Source of the DNA: Syntrophobacterales bacterium
GTDB taxonomy: Bacteria; Desulfobacterota; Desulfobaccia; Desulfobaccales; 0-14-0-80-60-11
Direction of reading: 5' to 3'
NCBI GenBank assembly: GCA_023229795.1
Contig: JALNYP010000080.1
Span: forward strand, 1 to 14,791
DNA length: 14,791 nt
Shown here: positions 7,667 to 14,548 of the stretch, piece by piece
Layout: each line of letters opens with the position of its first letter
How positions within the stretch are numbered: position 1 is the stretch's first letter
Notes under the pieces: generated by a model
What the model saw: only the letters and a program-made list of their open reading frames with translations
Database searches by the model: none
Told to the model about the DNA's origin: nothing
Position numbers and translations under genes: made by a program

Positions 7667-8020
7667 CACCATGAGCCAGATGACCGGCGCCGGGCCACGG
7701 GCTGGAATTCCGCCCCCGGCCTGGCGCTTCACCGTGAACGAAAGGGGAGCCGGTCGCCCCGGAATTGTGCCCCAACCCATCCTGTCCGACCCGCCCCCGA
7801 CGAGCAATTTAGGGCCCATTCTCGGCGGCCCTCCGCGGCTTTCCCCTCGTTTTCCCCTCGTTCCCAAGTTGCACTTGGGAATGGCAATGATTTGCCAAGC
7901 TGAGCTTGGCAGTAAATGCGCCCCCAAGCGAAAAATCAATTAATTACCCTTCTGCACCAATTTTGGCCGCCTGGCCGGAGCGCACCCCTGTCGCCCGAAC
8001 TTGCCACCATCGGAAAATTA
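7667..8020. other. Convergent intergenic region with repeats
   Basis: This is a 354-base gap between the plus-strand sensor and the minus-strand oxidoreductase. It holds a 10-base perfect palindrome CCGGCGCCGG (7684-7693), a duplicated TTTCCCCTCG (7840-7849, 7851-7860) and a hairpin cluster (7861-7911). A 30-base stretch (7771-7800) matches the mutS 3' end at 28 positions. A 90-codon open frame (7671-7943) runs through the hairpins and has no convincing ribosome site, so I regard it as non-coding. Confidence 0.55.
7861..7911. repeat. Cluster of palindromic hairpins in a convergent intergenic region
   Basis: Three stem-loops lie in 51 bases. The first is TTCCCAAGT (7861-7869) with ACTTGGGAA (7873-7881), a perfect 9-base stem and 3-base loop. 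The second is TGGCAA (7882-7887) with TTGCCA (7892-7897). The third is TGCCAAGC (7893-7900) with GCTTGGCA (7904-7911), a perfect 8-base stem. The second and third share bases, so only one can form at a time. The TTCCCAAG/CTTGGGAA palindrome resembles short repeats scattered between genes in many bacteria. With genes ending on both sides, it may serve as a two-way transcript end. Confidence 0.7.
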
Positions 8021-9616
8021 TTACCCATGCCAAAGAGCTAAGGATATGATCTCTATGACTATCTGGGTTCTCGTGGGGGGATTTCCCGGTGTCCCGGCTT
8101 CACCGCCGCCAGGCCAGGAACCGGGTAAGAGCTTTTTGACGGAGGGGGTCAGCCGGGTCCGGTTGTACAAATCCCCGGTCTGGCGGATGGCCTCGGCCTG
8201 GGTGGGATACGGATGAATAACCGCGGCCAGGCTCCCCAACCCCACCTTGGCCACCATGGCCAGGGTGATTTCGCTGATCATCTCCCCGGCGTGGCGGGCC
8301 ACGATGGTGGCCCCGACAATGCGGTCGGTTCCGGCCTTAACGTGGATTTTCACCATCCCCTCGTCTTCGCCGTCCACGATGGCCCGGTCCACTTCGCTCA
8401 ACGGTTTCACAAAGGTCTGGAGGGCAATCCCCTGCCTGGCCGCCTCCGCCTCGCTCAAACCCACGTGGGCCACTTCGGGGTCGGTGTAGGTGCACCAGGG
8501 GATGGTCAGGGCGCTCACCTTTTTGCGGCCGAAAAACAGGGCGTTCTGGATGACGATCCGGGCCGTGGCGTCGGCCAGGTGGGTAAATTTGTATTTCAGG
8601 CAGACGTCCCCCGCCGCGTAAATATGGCGGTTGCTGGTTTGCAGCTTGTCATTGACCGCCACCCCCTCCCGGAGATCATAGTTGACGCCGGCCTCCTCCA
8701 GGCCCAGGCCTTCCACGTTGGGGGCCCGGCCCGCGCCCGCCAGGATCTCATCCACTTCGATTTCCCCCGGCTGCCCCCCGCTCTCATACCGGATCAACTT
8801 ACCCCCGGCAGTCTTTTTGACCTCAGTCACCCTGGCGTTGAGGATGAGGCTGACGCCCTCCGAAAGGAACACCCCTTGCACCAGCGCCGCGGCGTCCGCG
8901 TCCTCCCGGTTCATGATTTGCGCGTATTTGTGCAGCAGAGTCACCCGGCAGCCCAGGCGGGTAAGCGCCTGGGCGAACTCGCAGCCCAGGGGTCCGCCCC
9001 CCAGAATCAAGAGGCGCGGGGGCCGCTCGGTCAGGGAAAACACCGTCTCATTGGTAAGATAGCCGGCCTCGGCCAGCCCCGGCACCGGCGGGTTCATCGC
9101 CCGGGCGCCGGTGGCAATGACCGCCTTGCTGAAGTTCAGGGTCCGCCCGGCCGCCTCGACGGTGCGGGGACCGGTAAACCGCGCCTCTCCCAAAAAGACG
9201 TCCACTCCCAGATCAGAAAAGCGCGCCGCGCTATCGTGGGCGCTGATGGAGGCCCGCAGGCGCCGCATGCGTTCCATGACCGCGGCAAAGTTCGCTTCGC
9301 CCATCGGCGACTCAATGCCGAAGCGCGCCGCGTCTTTAAGGTCGGCCGCCACCCGGGAAGAACGGATGATCGCCTTGGAGGGCACGCAGCCGTAATTCAG
9401 GCAGTCCCCCCCCAGCAGGTGGCGCTCCACCAGGGCCACTTTGGCCCCCAGACCCGCGGCCCCGGCCGCGGTCACCAGACCCGCGGTGCCGGCGCCGATT
9501 ACCACCAGGTTGTAGAGCGGCTCGGGCTCGGGATTCACCCAATCCTGCGGATGGACGTTGGCCGCCAGGGCGTCGTTGTATTGATCCCGGGGAAGCAGCT
9601 CCGGCGCCTCACTCAT
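8021..9616 (-). CDS. MerA-like FAD-dependent pyridine nucleotide-disulfide oxidoreductase
   Basis: This flavoprotein belongs to the dihydrolipoamide dehydrogenase/mercuric reductase family and has 531 residues from the ATG at 9616. It shows an FAD-binding GAGTAG (41-46), a redox disulfide motif GGDCLNYGCVPSK with Cys72 and Cys77, an NAD(P)-binding GGGPLG (206-211), an FAD-contact AAGD (334-337), and the dimer-interface HPYPTQAE (468-475) with catalytic His and Glu. It lacks the N-terminal metal-binding domain and the C-terminal Cys pair of true MerA, so mercury reduction should not be assumed. The start has GGGAG 9 bases upstream and lies within the last codons of the VTT-domain gene (8-base overlap). 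Relatives of the two proteins are known as neighbours and as single fused proteins, so they probably work together. The last 30 residues are Gly/Pro-rich then hydrophobic and look unusual. Confidence 0.9.
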   Translation of the reverse strand: MSEAPELLPRDQYNDALAANVHPQDWVNPEPEPLYNLVVIGAGTAGLVTAAGAAGLGAKVALVERHLLGGDCLNYGCVPSKAIIRSSRVAADLKDAARFGIESPMGEANFAAVMERMRRLRASISAHDSAARFSDLGVDVFLGEARFTGPRTVEAAGRTLNFSKAVIATGARAMNPPVPGLAEAGYLTNETVFSLTERPPRLLILGGGPLGCEFAQALTRLGCRVTLLHKYAQIMNREDADAAALVQGVFLSEGVSLILNARVTEVKKTAGGKLIRYESGGQPGEIEVDEILAGAGRAPNVEGLGLEEAGVNYDLREGVAVNDKLQTSNRHIYAAGDVCLKYKFTHLADATARIVIQNALFFGRKKVSALTIPWCTYTDPEVAHVGLSEAEAARQGIALQTFVKPLSEVDRAIVDGEDEGMVKIHVKAGTDRIVGATIVARHAGEMISEITLAMVAKVGLGSLAAVIHPYPTQAEAIRQTGDLYNRTRLTPSVKKLLPGSWPGGGEAGTPGNPPTRTQIVIEIISLALWHG

Positions 9617-10382
9617 GGTGTGTATCTCCCGCAGTCGAGTCAGGGTCGGTCTTGCTTTGCTGCTCCCGGGCCTGCAAACTGCGCCGGGCGATCCGGACGA
9701 TAATGACCAGGAAGATGAGCGCCGCCCCAAAGACCGCGGCCAGGCCCCAGGGCACCCGGCCTTGGGCCACGCCTTTCAACACCGCGTCGGCCCCCACCAC
9801 GTAGAGGACCGTACCCGGTATGATGCAGAGCCAGGTCCAAAAGACATAGGTCCAGAAAGGCACCCGGGTCAGTCCGAACCCATAGTTGAGCAGGTTGAAG
9901 GGAAACAGCGGCACCAGGCGGGTCAGGGCGACGATAATGGCCCCGTGTTCTTCGGTAAGCTGATCGAGACGGTGAAATTTTTCATTTTTGCCCAGCCAAT
10001 GGGCCACCGCGTCCCGGGCAAAATACCGGCCGATGAGGAAGGCCAAAGCGGCTCCCAAAGTGGCCCCGATATTAATAAAGATGATCCCTCCCACCGAGCC
10101 GAACAGGGCGGCCGCAGCCACCGAGATGGGCGACGCGGGAACAGCCGCCACCACCGCCACCACGTAAATCAGGATAAACACCAGGGGACCCAGGGCTCCC
10201 AGGCTCTTGATCCAATCCCGCAAGGCCCCCAATTGCTCGGCGATGCCGAAAACCCGGGCCAATACCAGGACGGCCGCTACCAGGGTCAGCAGGAGCACCG
10301 GCCGCCACCACTGGCGGCCCGAAGTCCCCTCGGGCCGGTCCGGCAGGGGGGCTGGGGCAGGGTTGACCGGCGGGACCTCCAT
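9609..10382 (-). CDS. TVP38/TMEM64 (VTT-domain) membrane protein
   Basis: This is a 257-residue inner-membrane protein of the SNARE-associated/VTT (DedA-related) superfamily. A first membrane helix lies at about 28-44. The VTT core includes GPLVFILIYVVAVVAAVPASP (65-85), the Gly-rich GSVGGIIFINIGATLGAALAF stretch (95-115), and the family signature LTRLVPLFPFNLLNYGFGLTRV (153-174). Two more membrane helices follow (about 176-197 and 211-230) and the tail is basic. Family members are proposed to move lipids or small molecules, but the substrate is unknown. I chose the ATG at 10382 because AAGGAG lies 7 bases upstream. The frame stays open 195 bases further upstream, but that part is not membrane-protein-like and crosses a hairpin. 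Its stop codon overlaps the start of the MerA-like gene, implying translational coupling. Confidence 0.9.
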   Translation of the reverse strand: MEVPPVNPAPAPLPDRPEGTSGRQWWRPVLLLTLVAAVLVLARVFGIAEQLGALRDWIKSLGALGPLVFILIYVVAVVAAVPASPISVAAAALFGSVGGIIFINIGATLGAALAFLIGRYFARDAVAHWLGKNEKFHRLDQLTEEHGAIIVALTRLVPLFPFNLLNYGFGLTRVPFWTYVFWTWLCIIPGTVLYVVGADAVLKGVAQGRVPWGLAAVFGAALIFLVIIVRIARRSLQAREQQSKTDPDSTAGDTHHE

Positions 10383-10389
10383 GTATGCG

Positions 10390-10395
10390 CTCCTT
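10390..10395 (-). promoter_or_regulatory. Shine-Dalgarno site that sets the VTT-protein start
   Basis: On the minus strand AAGGAG precedes the ATG at 10382 by 7 bases. It rules in favour of this start over the longer open frame that extends to 10577. Confidence 0.8.
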
Positions 10396-10503
10396 GAGGT
10401 TGTTGCACGGATTATTACCCGGGGCTGAAGCGCCGGACCTGAACCCGTGAATTGTCTTAAAGGGTAATCATCGAAGCGGAAAATATCAACGTTTTCGGGA
10501 GGT

Positions 10504-10526
10504 CTTAAATCCGAGGGGGATTTAAG
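10504..10526. repeat. Perfect inverted repeat upstream of the VTT gene
   Basis: CTTAAATCC (10504-10512) and GGATTTAAG (10518-10526) form a perfect 9-base stem with a 5-base loop (GAGGG). It lies about 120-145 bases upstream of the VTT-protein ATG. It could be an operator or a second transcript-end hairpin after the AKR gene. No T-run is attached on either side. Confidence 0.5.
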
Positions 10527-10565
10527 CCCGGCCTGCAGGGGCGCACCTGCGCGGGGGTCAAAATC

Positions 10566-10591
10566 AAGGGCGGACACTTAGGTCCGCCTTT
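10566..10591 (-). terminator. Putative terminator after the AKR-ferredoxin gene
   Basis: On the minus strand a GGCGGAC/GTCCGCC stem (arms 10582-10588 and 10569-10575, 6-base loop) has flanking AAAG/CTT pairing and then the T-rich TTGATTTTGA. It begins about 38 bases after the AKR stop codon. This suits an intrinsic terminator separating the AKR gene from the VTT/oxidoreductase pair, though the T-run is interrupted. Confidence 0.55.
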
Positions 10592-10628
10592 AGATAAGAA
10601 GAGTTACTTTTATGAGTGCGACGTGGCC

Positions 10629-11585
10629 TCAGACCATGCGGATGGCCAGCCGCGAGCAGTGGGGGGCGCAGTAGCCGCACAAGATGCAGCGCTCGTGATC
10701 GACCACGGCTTTGCCGTCCACGATCGACAATGCGTTGTTTTCACAGTGTTCCACGCATTCGCCGCAGCCTTCGCAGGCCAGGGCCACCAGGCTCAGGCGC
10801 TTGGTATTGAGGGCCGTGTCCCGGGCCAGGTCCGCCGGAATAGGCCGGCCCGCGGCAAACCGCAGGTTCCATTCCACTTCCAGCGGGGTCACCATGCCCA
10901 CGACCACGGCATCGATCTCGGGGGTGTTAAAGATAAAGCTCAGAGCCGCCTCCCGGTCCGGGACAAAATTGCCTCCGGCCAGGGCCTTCATGGCATACAC
11001 GAACTTGCCGGCCGCGTGGGCCTCTCGGATGGCCGCCAGCATCTCCTCCACCCCGCCGTCCACAATCCCCATACCCTTAATGTTAATGAGGGGATGGATC
11101 ACGTCCATCTCCGGGTGGCGCGCCGCGTCCAAGACCCCGGCCACCGTATGGGTGCTCATGCCCACCATGCGGATCAGGCCTTTGTCCCGGGCGGCCACCA
11201 GCGCCTCCAGGCTGGGACCCCATTCCTCTTCGGTGAAGCGGCCCCGGGCGCAATGGCACAGCATGATGTCGATGGGCTCCCGGCCCAGTTCCCGGAGCGC
11301 GGTCTCGATATGTTGCGCCGCCAGGGCCCGATCCGTCCGGGCGTGAGTCTTGGTGGACACGGTGACCGCACCGGGCCAGCCCTCAAGCCCCCGGGCGATG
11401 TGCTCATAGGTGCCGTACAGGGTGGCGGTGTCAATGAACGTGATGCCGCCTTCCACCGCGGCGCGCACCACCCGGGCGCCTTCCTCCACGGACAGGGTGC
11501 GCTGCAGGGGACCCATGGGCAAGGCGCCCAGGCCCAGCCTGGTCACGGGGCGGTTCAATCGGGGGATGAATCGCGTTTCCAACAT
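10629..11585 (-). CDS. Aldo/keto reductase with C-terminal 2x[4Fe-4S] ferredoxin domain
   Basis: This 318-residue cytoplasmic oxidoreductase has an AKR (TIM) barrel fused to a bacterial ferredoxin tail. The AKR catalytic tetrad is visible as Asp52 and Tyr57 (FIDTATLYGTYEH), Lys79 (STKTH) and His111 (IMLCHCARG). The tail carries two full CxxCxxCxxxC motifs: Cys271, 274, 277, 281 (CEGCGECVEHC) and Cys300, 303, 306, 310 (CILCGYCAPHC), which should each bind a [4Fe-4S] cluster. Such fusions are common in anaerobes and probably couple a carbonyl/alcohol reaction to ferredoxin-level electrons. The natural substrate is unknown. The start is supported by AGGAG 9 bases upstream. The gene is followed by a terminator-like hairpin and then, 246 bases on, by the VTT/MerA-like pair in the same direction. 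Confidence 0.93.
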   Translation of the reverse strand: MLETRFIPRLNRPVTRLGLGALPMGPLQRTLSVEEGARVVRAAVEGGITFIDTATLYGTYEHIARGLEGWPGAVTVSTKTHARTDRALAAQHIETALRELGREPIDIMLCHCARGRFTEEEWGPSLEALVAARDKGLIRMVGMSTHTVAGVLDAARHPEMDVIHPLINIKGMGIVDGGVEEMLAAIREAHAAGKFVYAMKALAGGNFVPDREAALSFIFNTPEIDAVVVGMVTPLEVEWNLRFAAGRPIPADLARDTALNTKRLSLVALACEGCGECVEHCENNALSIVDGKAVVDHERCILCGYCAPHCSRLAIRMV

Positions 11586-11904
11586 CGGTCATATCTCCTG
11601 GTCGATATCCTTAAAGTACCACAAGACCAAGGGCAAGCAAAGTGGGCAGCTTCAAGGCGGGGGCCAGGGGGAGTCTGAGGCCCGGGCGCCGCGCCCTACC
11701 CCAAAGTCTGGGTCCTACCACGCTAAGTATAGACTTCGCTTCCCAATAATTTCGAATATCCAGAATCGTGGACATGCCGTTCATCTTGCTGAACATTTAA
11801 AATAACTAAACTAATCAGCTTTCTTAGCAATATCAATAAGATAAATAAATTGGTATCTAAATTGCATAATTTTTTATTAAGAATCCGATGGTAAAGGAAA
11901 ACTT
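11586..11904. other. Divergent intergenic region, AT-rich on its right side
   Basis: This is a 319-base gap between the AKR gene (minus) and the miniprotein gene (plus). The left half is GC-rich. From about 11800 to 11890 it becomes strongly AT-rich, as expected for a promoter region. Several TATAAT-like strings exist (for example CATAAT near 11866 and TATACT on the minus strand near 11730), but no pair with a good -35 box stands out. I see no gene in it. Confidence 0.45.
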
Positions 11905-12051
11905 ATGCCTGAGAAAGTTTTTAACTTCTTGCATGACGCTATGACGAACCAGTTCGTTATCCTGACGGCGGCCATCGTGTTATTCCTGCTGGTGATCACC
12001 CTGGTGGACCCGGGCGAGAGCCAGGCAGTGGTCTGGGATCTTTGGATTTAG
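11905..12051 (+). CDS. Single-transmembrane miniprotein; frame continues past its amber stop
   Basis: This is a 48-residue small membrane protein of unknown function. AAGGA lies 6 bases before the ATG. The N-terminus (MPEKVFNFLHDAMTNQ) is amphipathic. One hydrophobic segment follows (FVILTAAIVLFLLVITLV, about 18-35) and then a short polar part rich in Trp (VVWDLWI). The stop is TAG at 12049-12051. The same frame then runs 19 more codons (LVKAIIKPHYLLSPKTGVD) to a TAA at 12109-12111, followed by a terminator-like hairpin. The TAG may be the true stop, a recent nonsense change (TGG to TAG would give WIWLVK), or a read-through or recoded codon. Good ribosome site, AT-rich leader and terminator make this a likely expressed gene. 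I do not recognise the family. Confidence 0.6.
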   Translation: MPEKVFNFLHDAMTNQFVILTAAIVLFLLVITLVDPGESQAVVWDLWI

Positions 12052-12142
12052 CTCGTTAAAGCCATCATCAAGCCTCACTATCTCTTAAGCCCCAAGACCG
12101 GTGTGGACTAACGCCGCCTGCCGGTCCCGGGTCTGGTTTCCC

Positions 12143-12177
12143 CTTATCTTCGGCAGGGCCCGAATCGATAAGTTTTT
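12143..12177 (+). terminator. Putative intrinsic terminator after the miniprotein gene
   Basis: CTTATC (12143-12148) pairs with GATAAG (12167-12172), with an inner CGG/CCG pairing, and TTTTT follows at once (12173-12177). A competing longer inverted repeat CCTGCCG (12117-12123) with CGGCAGG (12151-12157) overlaps it. It begins 31 bases after the TAA that closes the extended frame. Confidence 0.55.
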
Positions 12178-12198
12178 AGTCTGCCAATTTACGCTGCC

Positions 12199-12462
12199 TC
12201 AGAGCCATTTGAGGCTCTCCAGGGCTTCCTCGTATTCAGCCAAAGTTTTTTGCCAGTACTGCAAATATTGATATTCTTGTTTCCAGCTTTGTATAGGAGG
12301 CTGTTCGGACAGGCCTTCCTCCTCCAGGGCTCGGAGAAACGCCTCCGTTGTCATTCCGCCTTGCTTCTCCCGCCTTTCGAGCGAATCTTTCAACTGCTTG
12401 ACCATTTTCCGGCAAAAGGCGATTTCCCTACCAATAGACATCTCATATTCATCCGTATGCAT
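12199..12462 (-). CDS. Small charged helical protein, possibly antitoxin-like
   Basis: This 87-residue soluble protein is rich in Glu, Lys and Gln and predicted mostly helical. An N-terminal amphipathic helix (REIAFCRKMVKQLKDSLERREKQ) leads to GGMTTEAFLRALEEEG and a final helix (YWQKTLAEYEEALESL). The GMTTEAF turn followed by a W-containing charged helix recalls short proteins often found beside predicted TumE-type toxin genes, where they are the putative antitoxin partner. That is a pattern memory and not a firm match, and I see no partner gene next to it. GAGGG lies 7 bases before the ATG at 12462. An internal ATG at 12441 has a weaker site. The gene stands alone between the miniprotein and the HAD operon. 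Confidence 0.65.
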   Translation of the reverse strand: MHTDEYEMSIGREIAFCRKMVKQLKDSLERREKQGGMTTEAFLRALEEEGLSEQPPIQSWKQEYQYLQYWQKTLAEYEEALESLKWL

Positions 12463-12660
12463 TGCCCAACCCTCTGTTCCGATAGAGATTGAGGCCGAAG
12501 CCTGAATCTAACATCACTTTTTCCCTTCTCCGTGGATTATACCTTTTTCCATACCAATTTTTAAATGGTCTGCCGGGGTGACAGCGCTGACCATGGGATT
12601 AGTCCAGGAGCGCCGTTGATTTCGCAAGCTCACAAAAACCTCTTATCAGGTTGCGCCCGA

Positions 12661-12675
12661 TAGTCAGCATGACTA
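12661..12675. promoter_or_regulatory. Inverted repeat just upstream of the HAD-ackA-phosphoketolase operon
   Basis: TAGTCA (12661-12666) and TGACTA (12670-12675) form a perfect 6-base inverted repeat with a 3-base spacer, 27 bases before the first ATG of the operon. It could be an operator. A further ATGGTC/GACCAT pair (12565-12570, 12589-12594) lies upstream. No regulator gene is visible next to it. Confidence 0.35.
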
Positions 12676-12702
12676 ATTTATTTTGGTATCCTCAAAGGCC
12701 AA

Positions 12703-13350
12703 ATGAAAAGAGCGATCCCCATCAAGGCGCTATTCCTCGATATCGGCGGCGTCCTGCTCACCGACGGGTGGGATCATCAGGCCCGCCAACAGGCGGCGAC
12801 GAACTTCCAGTTGGAGTTGGCCGAGATGGAGGCTCGGCATCACCTGGTCTTCGAAACCTACGAGGAGGGAAAGCTCACGCTGGAAGAATATTTGGGCCGG
12901 GTGGTCTTCTACCAAAAGCGGTCGTTCACCCGGGCTCAGTTCCGGCGCTTCATGTTCGCGCAATCGCAGCCTTACCCCGAGATGATCGAACTGGTCGCTC
13001 AGCTTAAAGTCCGGCACGGGTTGAAGATCGCCGTGGTCAGCAACGAAGCGCGCGAACTGAATGAGTATCGGATTCGCAAGTTCAAGCTGGACGGATTGGT
13101 GGATTCTTTTATTTCCTCCTGCTTCGTCCACGTCCGCAAGCCCGACGCGGACATCTTTCGGCTGGCGCTGGACATCGCCCAGGTGCCAGCCCGGCAGGTA
13201 GTCTATATCGAAAACACCCCGATGTTCGTCGAAGTCGCTTCAGATTTAGGGATTCGAAGCATTCTTCACACGGATCACAGGTCCACGTCTGCGAAACTGG
13301 TTTCATTCGGGTTGCAGAATGACGAAGGAGTCATCCATGAGCCCAGCTAA
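12703..13350 (+). CDS. HAD-family hydrolase, phosphatase-like with altered motif IV
   Basis: This 215-residue cytoplasmic protein of the haloacid dehalogenase superfamily has a subclass I cap. Motif I is LFLDIGGVLL with nucleophile Asp13 (the usual second Asp is Gly15). Motif II is VVSNE with Ser113, and motif III is RKPDADIF with Lys146. Motif IV, normally two acidic residues binding Mg, reads VVYIENTPM (Glu170-Asn171), so only one acid is kept. The general arrangement resembles YihX-like sugar-phosphate phosphatases. As first gene of an operon with acetate kinase and phosphoketolase, it may dephosphorylate a sugar phosphate or repair a by-product of that pathway. This is inference from context. 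AAAGG lies only 4 bases before the ATG, a weak site. Its last 14 bases overlap the acetate kinase start. Confidence 0.85.
   Translation: MKRAIPIKALFLDIGGVLLTDGWDHQARQQAATNFQLELAEMEARHHLVFETYEEGKLTLEEYLGRVVFYQKRSFTRAQFRRFMFAQSQPYPEMIELVAQLKVRHGLKIAVVSNEARELNEYRIRKFKLDGLVDSFISSCFVHVRKPDADIFRLALDIAQVPARQVVYIENTPMFVEVASDLGIRSILHTDHRSTSAKLVSFGLQNDEGVIHEPS
13325..13330 (+). promoter_or_regulatory. Shine-Dalgarno site that sets the acetate kinase start
   Basis: AAGGAG lies 6 bases before the ATG at 13337, inside the 3' end of the HAD gene. It favours this start over the in-frame ATG at 13319. Confidence 0.8.
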
Positions 13351-14545
13351 CCCACTCATCCTGACCATTAACGGCGGCTCGTCGAGCATCAAGTTCGCGC
13401 TGTTCGAGGCCGGTGACTCGCTCCGACGGATTCTGGAGGGCGCGATTGAGCGGATTGGACTGCCGGAGGCCACCTTGCGGGTAAAAGGCTTGAACCAGGC
13501 GGACAACTTGGTGCGGTTAGTGACGGCGCCGGATCACACCGTGGCGGTGGGCGCGCTGATGGATTGGCTCGAGGAACGCCGCGGGCGTGAGGCCTTGACC
13601 GCGGTGGGGCATCGCGTGGTGCATGGCGGGCCGAAGTATAGCCAGCCCCAGCGCCTCACGGCGGAAATGGTTGAGGAGCTGCACCGGCTCAGTCCCTTCG
13701 ATCCTGAGCATCTGCCGGAGGAAATCCTGTTGACCGAGGCGTTTCAGCGCCGATTTCCCGACCTGCCCCAAGTGGCGTGTTTCGACACGGCTTTTCACCA
13801 TGACCTGCCGCGCGTGGCCCGGTTGTTGCCGATCCCGCGCCGCTACGAAGCGCAGGGGGTGCGGCGGTACGGGTTTCACGGGTTGTCGTATGCGTTTCTC
13901 ATAGGAGAGCTGGCCCGCCTGGCCGGAGCGGAAACGGCCCCAGGCCGGGTCATCCTTGCCCACCTCGGCAATGGCGCCAGCCTGGCGGCGGTGCGTGACG
14001 GCAAATCCGTGGACACCAGCATGAGTTTCACCCCGACCGCCGGGGTGCCCATGAGCACCCGGTCCGGCGATCTCGATCCCGGGCTGGTTTGGTATCTGGC
14101 GCGCACGGAGAACATGGGCGCCAGGCAATTCAACGAGATGGTCAATTTCCAGTCCGGGCTGCTCGGCGTGTCGGAGACCAGTTCCGACATGCGTGACTTG
14201 CTCGACCGTGAAACGCGGGACGCGCGGGCGGCTGAAGCGGTGGCGCTGTTTTGCTACCAGGTCAAGAAATGGATCGGCGCCTTCGCAGCGGCGTTGGGCG
14301 GACTGGACACCCTGGTGTTCGCGGGTGGCATCGGAGAGAATGCGCCCCCGGTCCGCGCCCGGATTTGCGCGGGGCTGGAATTCCTTGGCATCGCACTCGC
14401 AGAAAAACAAAACGCGGCCAATGCGGGCCTGATTTCCACGAATGCCAGCCGGGTTGCGGTCCGCGTCCTGCACACGGACGAGGAATGGATGATCGCCCAG
14501 ACGGTTTGCCGCGTTCTCGGCCTTGGTGGAAATAAGGAGAATTGA
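13337..14545 (+). CDS. ackA: Acetate kinase
   Basis: This 402-residue enzyme converts acetyl phosphate and ADP to acetate and ATP. Family motifs and active-site residues are in order: LTINGGSSSIKF with Asn12, GHRVVHGG with Arg93, ACFDTAFHH with Asp150, YGFHGLSY with His182, the phosphate-binding HLGNGAS (209-215), GVPMSTRSGDLDPG with Arg242, FAGGIGEN (328-335), and the acidic TDEE (380-383) near the end. Nothing essential is missing and the length is normal for the family. The start at 13337 has an excellent ribosome site and overlaps the HAD gene by 14 bases. Phosphoketolase starts 3 bases after the stop. This order indicates that the acetyl phosphate consumed here comes from phosphoketolase, and I see no phosphotransacetylase gene in the window. 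Confidence 0.96.
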   Translation: MSPANPLILTINGGSSSIKFALFEAGDSLRRILEGAIERIGLPEATLRVKGLNQADNLVRLVTAPDHTVAVGALMDWLEERRGREALTAVGHRVVHGGPKYSQPQRLTAEMVEELHRLSPFDPEHLPEEILLTEAFQRRFPDLPQVACFDTAFHHDLPRVARLLPIPRRYEAQGVRRYGFHGLSYAFLIGELARLAGAETAPGRVILAHLGNGASLAAVRDGKSVDTSMSFTPTAGVPMSTRSGDLDPGLVWYLARTENMGARQFNEMVNFQSGLLGVSETSSDMRDLLDRETRDARAAEAVALFCYQVKKWIGAFAAALGGLDTLVFAGGIGENAPPVRARICAGLEFLGIALAEKQNAANAGLISTNASRVAVRVLHTDEEWMIAQTVCRVLGLGGNKEN

Positions 14546-14548
14546 ACC

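Noticed and set aside
7671..7943. 90-codon plus-strand frame after the sensor
   Set aside because: It runs through the hairpin cluster and the mutS-like repeat, has no clear ribosome site, and its residues reflect the palindromes.
7950..7964. 15-base exact match (CTTCTGCACCAATTT) to 5356-5370
   Set aside because: A single 15-base match in a window of this size is close to what chance allows, and it does not extend on either side.
8213..9703. Long plus-strand open frame (496 codons) opposite the MerA-like gene
   Set aside because: It is a shadow of the oxidoreductase, whose redox, FAD and NAD motifs are clear. The frame is rich in His, Gly and Arg without domains.
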